Shown here: positions 1 to 5,534 of the stretch, one piece after another
Numbering within the stretch: position 1 is the stretch's first letter
Layout of the letters: each line of letters begins with the position of its first letter
Assembly (NCBI GenBank): GCA_017560305.1
Contig: JAFYOF010000028.1
Span: forward strand, 1-10,571
Origin: Alistipes sp.
Lineage (GTDB): Bacteria > Bacteroidota > Bacteroidia > Bacteroidales > Rikenellaceae
Reading direction: 5' to 3'
DNA length: 10,571 nucleotides
Program-made: the position numbers and the translations under genes
The notes under the pieces: generated by a model
What the model was told of the DNA's origin: nothing
The model's input: the letters and a program-made list of their open reading frames with translations, nothing else
Databases searched by the model: none

Positions 1-222
1 CATTAAGAGGGTTTGCACCTCCGCACGCGACTGTTGATAACTGCCATCACGCGCCGAGTCGAACTGTTGAAAACGATAATCTTCATCATCATTTCGGTTT
101 GGGTTTAGAAATTGAACTTTTGTTGTTTTTCGGTTGTCAATCGGGAGTGAAATTCCAAATTACTCTGCTTCATAAGGCTGATTTCGACCCTGAAATGGGG
201 TCTTTGTGCCCGAATGACACTG
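1..222 (-). other. Leader and possible start of a divergent gene running off the left edge
   Basis: This stretch lies downstream of a good minus-strand promoter and probably is the leader, and perhaps the start, of a gene transcribed leftward out of the window. Reading minus, a 22-residue ORF (173 to 105, MKQSNLEF...) comes first. Three consecutive ATG codons follow (92-84), opening a 29-residue frame that stops at 5-3. A different minus frame through about 90-1 reads like real protein (DDEDYRFQQFDSARDGSY...) with codons like the rest of the window, but it has no ATG, GTG or TTG start after its upstream stop until late. Either a start is non-canonical, a frameshift is present, or the real start is at the GTG or ATG near position 1. 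No family is recognised. The leader also contains a small hairpin (GACCC at 186-190 with GGGTC at 198-202). Confidence 0.3.
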
Positions 223-253
223 CAAATATAATACACGAAAAGCCGATTGTCAA
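223..253 (-). promoter_or_regulatory. Bacteroidetes-type promoter, minus strand
   Basis: Reading the minus strand, TTGACA (253-248) is followed after 17 bases by TATATTTG (230-223). The latter is an exact match to the Bacteroidetes -7 consensus TAnnTTTG, and the former contains the TTG of the -33 box. The surroundings are AT-rich and transcription would proceed leftward, away from the flippase operon. The consensus is established for this phylum; that this copy is used is an inference. Confidence 0.6.
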
Positions 254-288
254 GTATTTGAACTATAAAAATTCAATTATTTATTAAA

Positions 289-313
289 ATTTTGTACCAC
301 TATTTTGCACCAC
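289..313 (+). repeat. Tandem 12-mer ATTTTG(T/C)ACCAC, 13-bp period
   Basis: ATTTTGTACCAC (289-300) is followed one base later by ATTTTGCACCAC (302-313), an 11/12 match. It lies about 35 bp upstream of the minus-strand promoter's -33 box, in AT-rich DNA. The spacing is slightly over one helical turn, which would suit a protein binding two adjacent sites on one DNA face, such as a regulator or a recombinase. No protein is identified, so this is only a candidate site. Confidence 0.45.
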
Positions 314-564
314 CCACATTTTCAGCAACTTGCAAAAATCAATATTTTTAACTTTTTTACGGCTTTCGGCACATCACTCGCTGCAATTCGGTGCGGACGG
401 AGAAGAAACGCGCCCATTTCGCAACAATCTGCCGCCAAAGCGAGGGAAAATCGGATTATATTACTATCTTTGCAAGTTGTATGCGCACGCTGCGCGCGCA
501 AATGCCCGCCCACGCACATAGTAAGCGCGAGTGAGAGGGGTAAACAAGGGCGCGGAAGGGGTGA
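314..564. other. Intergenic region upstream of the flippase operon, no gene seen
   Basis: I see no convincing gene or RNA here. The left part is AT-rich, including a weak A/T hairpin (AAAAAT at 334-339 with ATTTTT at 344-349). The right part is more G+C-rich with several GCGC runs around 483-500. It holds the probable promoter for the operon near 465 and the first part of its 5' leader. Open frames exist on both strands but have strongly skewed composition (Arg/Lys/Glu-rich on plus, Ser/Phe/Leu-rich on minus), as expected from the purine bias of the DNA rather than from coding. Confidence 0.6.
465..472 (+). promoter_or_regulatory. Probable -7 promoter element for the flippase-dut operon
   Basis: TATCTTTG (465-472, followed by CAAG) is an exact TAnnTTTG match to the Bacteroidetes -7 element. 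No clear TTG is found at the expected -33 distance, which is common in weaker promoters of this phylum but lowers confidence. Transcription starting just downstream would give a 5' leader of roughly 230 nt before the ATG at 708, containing the polypurine repeats. Confidence 0.55.
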
Positions 565-639
565 GAGAAAGGCGCGCGGAGAGAAGGAGAAAAAAAGAGA
601 AAGGCGCGCAGAGAGAAGGAAGAAAAAAGAGAGGGCGCG
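565..639 (+). repeat. 32-bp polypurine/GCGC tandem repeat, about 2.3 copies, in the flippase leader
   Basis: Unit 1 (565-596) and unit 2 (597-628) match at 29 of 32 positions, and a partial third copy covers about 629-639. Each unit begins GAGAAAGGCGCGC and ends in a G/A-only stretch with a run of six or seven A's. The array lies in the probable 5' leader of the flippase mRNA, ending about 70 bases before the start codon. It is open in the flippase frame but would encode only a charged Arg/Lys/Glu stretch unlike the family's N-terminus, so I treat it as non-coding. Confidence 0.75.
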
Positions 640-707
640 ACATTGTGGATGGGCGCGAATTTGAAAAAACTTTAAGCAGAGAGGCGCAACCGAAAAACCG
701 AAAGAAA

Positions 708-2186
708 ATGTTAGAAAAATTAGCAAAACAGACAGCGATATATGGCATCAGCACGATTGTGGTGAGGTTCCTTAGTTACCTGCTCACTATCATCTACACC
801 CGCCAGTTTGGTCAGGAGGCCTACGGCATCGTCACCGATGTCTACGCCCTTATCCCCTTTGCGCTGGTGTTGCTCTCGATGGGTATGGAGTCGAGTTACT
901 TCCGCTTCTCGGCAAAGGCTGAGGCGGAGGGCGGAACAGCCGAGGAGATTAACGCCCGCAAGCGCCATCTCTTCGCCACGACCTGGGGCGCTACGCTGCT
1001 CACCTCGTCGCTCTTTTTCCTTGTCGTGGTGCTCTGTCTGAAGGATGTCACCCGCCTGATGGGCGAGGCCTACCACGGTCACTCGGAGTATATCCTTATG
1101 GTCGCCGCCATCATCCTGTTCGATGTCGCTGCGATGATTCCCTTCTCGCGTCTGCGTGAGCAGGGTAAGGCGCTGAAGTTCGTCGCCCTGAAGGCCTGCA
1201 ATGTGGTCATCAATGTGGGTCTTAATCTCGGTCTGCTGGCTGCGGGTATGTTCGAGGGCGAGTTCGGCGTGGGCTGGGTCTTTGTGACCAACCTCATTGC
1301 GAGCGTCGCCACCCTGCTGATGATTTTGCCATCCACCGAGCGCGTCATACCACGCATCGACCGCCGTCAGTTGCGACAGATTCTGGTCTACTCAATGCCG
1401 CTGCTCATTGGTGGTATCGCGGGCACAGCCAACGAGTTCATCGACCGCCAGATGATCAAGAACATCATCCCCGAGGATGCTATGGCGCAGCTCGGAGTCT
1501 ATGGCGCGATATGCAAGATTGCCGTTGTGATGACCCTCTTCACGCAGATGTACCGCATCGCCGCCGAGCCATTCTTCCTCTCGAACTTCACGAAGGAGCA
1601 GTTTGTTGAGTCCAACGCCGCGGCGCTGAAATACTATGTGATGATTTCGATGATGATATTCCTCGGCATAGCACTTTTCAGGGATATGTTCGCCCTGATT
1701 GTGGGTCGCGAGTTCCGCGAGGGCATCTTCATCCTGCCCGTGATTCTGGGCGGCAATGTGCTGGCGGGCGTGTGGCTCAACCTCTCGTTCTGGTACAAGA
1801 GGGAGGAGAAGACCCGCTTCGCCATCTATGTCACCTTCATCGGTCTGGCGTTCACCATCGCTATGAACATCCTGCTGCTCCCCCGCTGGGGCTACTACGG
1901 AGCGGCCTGGGCACGCCTTATCGCCGAGGCGGCTATGGTGGGCGTGAGCTACTACCTCAACCGCCGTTACTTCCCTACGCCCTACAATGTGGGTCGAATG
2001 GTGGAGTATGTCGTGCTGGCGCTGGCATTGTTCTTCTTTAGCGAGTGGATGCTCACCTGGATGGGCAAGGGCGTGGCTATGTGGGGCATCAATGCGGTGT
2101 TGTTTATGGGCTATGCAGCCTATGCCGTATGGCGCGAGAAGATTGACCTGAAGGCTATGGCGTTGTCGGTTGTAAAGAGAAGATAA
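708..2186 (+). CDS. Oligosaccharide/polysaccharide flippase, MOP superfamily (Wzx-like)
   Basis: A 492-residue polytopic inner-membrane protein expected to flip a lipid-linked oligosaccharide from cytoplasmic to periplasmic face. The N-terminus (MLEKLAKQTAIYGISTIVVR) is the usual amphipathic start plus first membrane helix of the polysaccharide-synthesis/flippase family. Roughly 12-14 hydrophobic segments are spread along the chain, with short charged loops and a basic C-terminal end (VVKRR). The ATG at 708 is chosen because family similarity begins there and an A-rich leader (GAAAGAAA) precedes it; upstream in-frame codons encode only a charged low-complexity stretch from the purine repeats. 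It leads an operon with dut, 48 bp downstream, and no glycosyltransferases are adjacent. That favours a conserved housekeeping flippase over a capsule-locus Wzx. The substrate cannot be read from sequence, and a role in lipid II transport is possible but unsupported. Confidence 0.87.
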   Translation: MLEKLAKQTAIYGISTIVVRFLSYLLTIIYTRQFGQEAYGIVTDVYALIPFALVLLSMGMESSYFRFSAKAEAEGGTAEEINARKRHLFATTWGATLLTSSLFFLVVVLCLKDVTRLMGEAYHGHSEYILMVAAIILFDVAAMIPFSRLREQGKALKFVALKACNVVINVGLNLGLLAAGMFEGEFGVGWVFVTNLIASVATLLMILPSTERVIPRIDRRQLRQILVYSMPLLIGGIAGTANEFIDRQMIKNIIPEDAMAQLGVYGAICKIAVVMTLFTQMYRIAAEPFFLSNFTKEQFVESNAAALKYYVMISMMIFLGIALFRDMFALIVGREFREGIFILPVILGGNVLAGVWLNLSFWYKREEKTRFAIYVTFIGLAFTIAMNILLLPRWGYYGAAWARLIAEAAMVGVSYYLNRRYFPTPYNVGRMVEYVVLALALFFFSEWMLTWMGKGVAMWGINAVLFMGYAAYAVWREKIDLKAMALSVVKRR

Positions 2187-2234
2187 CCCGATTTTGGACT
2201 GCGAAAAAGTAACAGAAGAAAACTATTAAACGAT

Positions 2235-2666
2235 ATGAAAGTAAAGATTGTAAACCATTCGCGCTTTGCGCTTCCCGAGTACCAGACCCCTCTGTCGGCT
2301 GGTCTTGATATCCGTGCCAACCTCGACGAGAGCATCACTCTCCACCCGCTGGAGCGTGCCCTCGTGCCAACGGGCCTGTATGTTGAGTTGCCCGAGGGTC
2401 ACGAGATGCAGATTCGCCCACGCAGCGGCTTGGCTGCCAAGCACGGCATCACTGTGTTGAACTCACCAGGCACCATCGACGCCGACTACCGAGGCGAGAT
2501 TAAGGTTATCCTTGTGAACCTAAGCAACGACCCATTCGTCATCGAGCCGGGCGAGCGCATCGCCCAGATGATTGTGGCGCGCTACGAGCAGATTGAGTGG
2601 GAGAGCGTCGAGACCCTGAGCGACACCTCACGCGGCGCTGGCGGCTTCGGCTCAACAGGAAAGTAA
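2235..2666 (+). CDS. dut: dUTP diphosphatase (deoxyuridine 5'-triphosphate nucleotidohydrolase)
   Basis: Hydrolyses dUTP to dUMP and pyrophosphate, keeping uracil out of DNA and supplying dUMP for thymidylate synthesis; cytoplasmic homotrimer. At 143 residues it is the normal trimeric size and all five family motifs are visible. They are motif 1 AGLDIRA (22-28), motif 2 PRSGLA (62-67), motif 3 [10 protein letters not shown] (79-88, with presumed catalytic D82 and sugar-stacking Y85), motif 4 GERIAQMIV (106-114) and the glycine-rich C-terminal motif 5 [11 protein letters not shown] (133-143), which closes over the substrate. The start at 2235 is preceded by A-rich sequence without a Shine-Dalgarno. 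It sits 48 bp after the flippase and 16 bp before the isomerase gene, consistent with co-transcription. No anomalies seen. Confidence 0.97.
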   Translation: MKVKIVNHSRFALPEYQTPLSAGLDIRANLDESITLHPLERALVPTGLYVELPEGHEMQIRPRSGLAAKHGITVLNSPGTIDADYRGEIKVILVNLSNDPFVIEPGERIAQMIVARYEQIEWESVETLSDTSRGAGGFGSTGK

Positions 2667-2682
2667 TAAAACGACAAACAAA

Positions 2683-3369
2683 ATGAAACGACTAATAATC
2701 CTTCTCCTCGCTTGTCTTGCCTTTGCGTGCGGCAAGCCAACCAACGAGGCTTCTATGGTGAAGTTCACCACCACTATGGGCGACATCACCGTGCGCTTGA
2801 GCGACCTCACGCCTGCTCACCGCGACAACTTCCTGCAACTTGCAGACGAGGGCTACTTCGATGGTCTGTTGTTCCACCGCGTGATAGGCAACTTTATGAT
2901 TCAGGGCGGCGACCCTCGCACCCGTGACATCTCGGGTCGTGAGTTCGATGCCAACGCCGAGGAGAGTGGCAATCCCCGCTACTGGGAGAAGATTCCAGCC
3001 GAGATATGCTTCCCTCAACTCTACCACCGCCGTGGTGCTTTGGCGGCGGCTCGTGAGGGCGATGGCGTCAATCCCGAGCGCAAGTCATCACGCACCCAGT
3101 TCTACATCGTCTGGGGTCGCACCTTCGATGCCCAGCAGATGGTGCGTCAGGAGCAGCGCCTCCAGCAGGTCGGCGTGGAACTCCCCGACCACATCCGCGA
3201 GGTCTATATGACCGAGGGAGGCACGCCTCATCTCGATGGTCAGTACACGGTCTTCGGCGAGGTTGTCGAGGGACTTGACATCGTGGGTCAGATTCAGGGC
3301 GTCATCACCGACGATCTCGACCGCCCCATTGTTGATGTAAGAATTTTGAAAGCAGAGAGAGTAAAATAG
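2683..3369 (+). CDS. Cyclophilin-type peptidyl-prolyl cis-trans isomerase, probable lipoprotein
   Basis: A 228-residue periplasmic foldase that should isomerise Xaa-Pro bonds in envelope proteins. Residues 1-16 form a lipoprotein signal (MKRLIILLLACLAFAC) with Cys16 as likely lipidated residue, though A-F-A is a loose lipobox. The cyclophilin domain runs from about 25 to the end. FHRVIGNFMIQGGDP (64-78) holds the catalytic Arg66; IPAEI (104-108) and RGALAAAR (117-124) follow; then SSRTQFYIV (135-143), where the family usually has a GSQF-like sequence; and LDGQYTVFGEV (184-194) near the end. A charged insertion of about 35 residues (147-182) separates the last two, a common feature of Bacteroidetes members as I recall them. 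Only one base separates its stop from the holB start, so the two are probably translationally coupled. Confidence 0.92.
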   Translation: MKRLIILLLACLAFACGKPTNEASMVKFTTTMGDITVRLSDLTPAHRDNFLQLADEGYFDGLLFHRVIGNFMIQGGDPRTRDISGREFDANAEESGNPRYWEKIPAEICFPQLYHRRGALAAAREGDGVNPERKSSRTQFYIVWGRTFDAQQMVRQEQRLQQVGVELPDHIREVYMTEGGTPHLDGQYTVFGEVVEGLDIVGQIQGVITDDLDRPIVDVRILKAERVK

Positions 3370-3370
3370 A

Positions 3371-4513
3371 ATGAGATTTGCAGATATCATAGGACAACAC
3401 TCCCTGAAGCGCACCCTCGCCGAGAACATCGACCGAGGCCGCATCAGCCACGCCCAGCTCTTCACGGGCAAGGCGGGCGCGGGCACACTGCCTCTGGCGC
3501 TGGCTTATGCTCAGTACCTCAACTGCACCAACCGCCACGATGGCGACTCGTGTGGTGAGTGCCCCAGCTGCCGCCAGATGAGCGAATTGGCGCACCCCGA
3601 CCTCCACTTGGTCTTCCCCGTGAACAAGCAGGGCAAGAAGTCGGGTGAGGTCATCCTCAGCAGCGACTTTATGCCTCTGTGGCGTAAGGTGGTCGGCTCT
3701 ACGGGCGGCTACTTTACCCGTGAGCACTGGAACGACAGCCTCGATCTGGGCAAGGCCCTTCAGGGCATCATCTCCACCAAGGAGGCCGAGGAGATTATCC
3801 GCCGCCTCTCGTTCAAGAGTTTCGAGTCGGAGTATAAGATTGTCATCATCTGGCAGGCGGAGACTATGAACGAGGAGGCCGCCAACAAGATTCTCAAAAT
3901 CCTTGAGGAGCCTTGGGATAAGACCGTCTTTCTGCTCATCAGCGAGCGCCCCGACCGCCTGCTCAAGACCATCTTCTCGCGTACGCAGGAGATCTCTGTG
4001 CCGCTGCTTGATATAGCCTCATTGGAGGGTGTTGCCACATCCATTGCCGACCCCGTTCAGCGTCAGAATATGGCACGCCTTGCGGGTGGTGACCTCATCG
4101 AGATGCGCCGCCTGGCTATGGGCGAGGAGGATGCCGTGCGCAGCGAGAGTTTCGAGCTCTTCTGCCGCCTGATGCGCCTGTCGTACAACGACAAGCACCT
4201 TGAGCTCATCGAGTGGGCCGACGAGGTGGCAGCTCTTTCGCGCGAGCAGCAGCGGGCAATGCTCCTTCACTCGGCACGATTGCTGCGCGAGAGTTATATG
4301 CTCCACGCAGGTCTCGGCTCGATAAGTTATCTGTGGGGCGAGGAGGCCTCGTTCTGCAATAAGTTCGCCCCCTTCATCGGCAACCAGAATGTGGAGTTTA
4401 TTATGGGCGAGATTGAGACCGCTATGCGCCAGATTAACCAGAACGGCAACGCCCGCATCGTCTTTACGCACTTTGCGCTGGCGGTGAGCAAAACCATCAA
4501 CCGACTGAAGTGA
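3371..4513 (+). CDS. holB: DNA polymerase III subunit delta-prime (clamp loader)
   Basis: A 380-residue clamp-loader AAA+ subunit that, with delta and tau/gamma, loads the beta sliding clamp onto primed DNA. The N-terminus (FADIIGQHSLKRTL, then GRISHAQLFTGKAGAG) is characteristic. The P-loop has lost its lysine (GKAGAGTLP, 33-41), and the Walker B position is WQAE (161-164) instead of an acidic DEA/DEx motif. Both fit delta-prime being a non-hydrolysing stator. A zinc module is intact at C52, C61, C64 and C67. ANKILKILEEP (171-181), the sensor-like SERPDRLL (191-198) and SRTQ (203-206), corresponding to the SRC arginine-finger motif, follow. The C-terminal third is the helical collar domain. 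The start is one base after the isomerase stop and the end overlaps the folK ATG by one base. Confidence 0.92.
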   Translation: MRFADIIGQHSLKRTLAENIDRGRISHAQLFTGKAGAGTLPLALAYAQYLNCTNRHDGDSCGECPSCRQMSELAHPDLHLVFPVNKQGKKSGEVILSSDFMPLWRKVVGSTGGYFTREHWNDSLDLGKALQGIISTKEAEEIIRRLSFKSFESEYKIVIIWQAETMNEEAANKILKILEEPWDKTVFLLISERPDRLLKTIFSRTQEISVPLLDIASLEGVATSIADPVQRQNMARLAGGDLIEMRRLAMGEEDAVRSESFELFCRLMRLSYNDKHLELIEWADEVAALSREQQRAMLLHSARLLRESYMLHAGLGSISYLWGEEASFCNKFAPFIGNQNVEFIMGEIETAMRQINQNGNARIVFTHFALAVSKTINRLK

Positions 4514-5007
4514 TGCACCGCGTGACCCTGCTTCTTGGTGGCAACCGAGGCGATATGCCCTCTGCCCTGCACCGCGCCGTGGAACTGCTCGGCGAGCGTG
4601 TTGGTAAGGTTGTGGCCTCTTCGCAGATTTACCGCAGCGAGGCGTGGGGCTTCCACGCCGAGGAGCCCTTCTCCAATCAGGCGGTCATAGTTGAGACCAC
4701 GCTCGAGCCCACGGCTCTGCTTGATGCCACCCAATCCATCGAGGCTGAGTTGGGTCGTGACCGCGAAAAGGAGTTCAGGGAAAAATCATCCACGGGCGAG
4801 CGCTACTGCTCCCGCACGATGGATATCGACATAATGTTTTACGATGCCGAGGTCATCTCCACCCCTCGCCTGACTATCCCTCATCCGCTGATGCAGCAGA
4901 GGGAGTTTGCGCTGGAGCCTATGTGCGAGCTGGAGGGTGGGCGTGAGCACCCCGTGTTTAAAAAAACGCTCAACGACCTTTGGTCAGAATTACGAAAAAG
5001 TCTATGA
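4513..5007 (+). CDS. folK: 2-amino-4-hydroxy-6-hydroxymethyldihydropteridine diphosphokinase (HPPK)
   Basis: Transfers pyrophosphate from ATP to 6-hydroxymethyl-7,8-dihydropterin, the step before dihydropteroate synthase in folate synthesis; cytoplasmic. It is 164 residues, the normal size. Family marks are LLLGGNRGD (6-14), YRSEAWGF (40-47), F.NQAV (53-58), the basic ELGRDRE loop (79-85), SRTMDIDIMFYD (100-111) with the two Mg-binding aspartates D104 and D106, and IPHPLMQQREFAL (122-134). The ATG at 4513 shares its A with the holB TGA stop (TGATG), a classic coupled start; a GTG one codon upstream is possible but less likely. Its own stop overlaps the next ATG as ATGA. No folate-pathway neighbour is present, so the position reflects operon packing rather than a pathway cluster. 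Confidence 0.95.
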   Translation: MHRVTLLLGGNRGDMPSALHRAVELLGERVGKVVASSQIYRSEAWGFHAEEPFSNQAVIVETTLEPTALLDATQSIEAELGRDREKEFREKSSTGERYCSRTMDIDIMFYDAEVISTPRLTIPHPLMQQREFALEPMCELEGGREHPVFKKTLNDLWSELRKSL

Positions 5008-5504
5008 GAACACGAATGATGATACTCTGTGTCGCCCTTTGCGTGATATGCCTTGCGGGCTGCTTCAAGGATGTTATAAACTACACGAATTATAACACCG
5101 CCATCTACATCCAGTCGACAACCAACGGCGCCTACTCCCGCGCTCAGGATGTTGACACCTACGCCTTCTGCGCCGACACCACCGAGTGGACCGTGGCATC
5201 GTGGGAGGATGCTCAGGCGCGCATCATCACCCATAAGACCTCGGGCGAGAAGCGCACCGACCCCGACGCCTTCGGCTCGTTCAACTTCTCGGATGAGTAC
5301 CAGAGTTCCATCCTTCTGGAGAACCCTCTCTCTATGATTGTGATGGTCATCCCCGAGTGCCAGATTTACGCCTACCGCAACTATGCGCTGCCCGAGAATC
5401 TGGAGAAGGTAGACACCAAGTTCTACATCACCTCGTGGCGTCAGTCGCACAACTCGGCTGGCTGGCGAGTGGTGAACGAGTTCTACACACCGCCACAGAA
5501 ATAG
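5004..5504 (+). CDS. Small lipoprotein of unknown function
   Basis: I do not recognise this 166-residue protein. It starts with a clear lipoprotein signal peptide: MRTRMMILCVALCVICLAGC, with lipobox LAGC and Cys20 as predicted lipidation site. The mature part looks beta-rich, with alternating hydrophobic and polar residues such as TAIYIQST and KFYITSWRQS, and many aromatic residues; no enzyme motif is visible. Two further Cys residues in the mature part (near YAFCAD and IPECQI) could form a disulfide. The ATG at 5004 overlaps the folK stop in ATGA; a TTG further upstream (4980) would put charged residues before the signal and is rejected. Tight coupling to folK and 30 bp spacing to the Ig-like gene place it inside the operon. 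A surface or periplasmic role is inferred from the signal only. Confidence 0.8.
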   Translation: MRTRMMILCVALCVICLAGCFKDVINYTNYNTAIYIQSTTNGAYSRAQDVDTYAFCADTTEWTVASWEDAQARIITHKTSGEKRTDPDAFGSFNFSDEYQSSILLENPLSMIVMVIPECQIYAYRNYALPENLEKVDTKFYITSWRQSHNSAGWRVVNEFYTPPQK

Positions 5505-5534
5505 CACCTTTTAACGGGACAAGATACGATTGAT

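Noticed and set aside
99..287. Plus-strand 62-codon frame (open without a start from position 3)
   Set aside because: AT-rich, starts at TTG, no recognisable protein character, and it lies antisense to a good minus-strand promoter and leader.
531..707. In-frame extension of the flippase upstream to an ATG at 531
   Set aside because: It translates only the purine repeats into a Arg/Lys/Glu low-complexity stretch, unlike the family's N-terminus, which begins at 708.
305..754. Several overlapping open frames on both strands in the purine-rich leader
   Set aside because: Their composition (Arg/Glu/Lys on plus, Phe/Leu/Ser on minus) is a direct product of the strand purine bias and repeats.
4980..5003. 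TTG start extending the small lipoprotein upstream
   Set aside because: ATG at 5004 overlaps the folK stop and directly begins a compact lipoprotein signal peptide.
4881..5507. Minus-strand 208-codon open frame
   Set aside because: Antisense to the end of folK and the small lipoprotein, both of which have signal or motif support.
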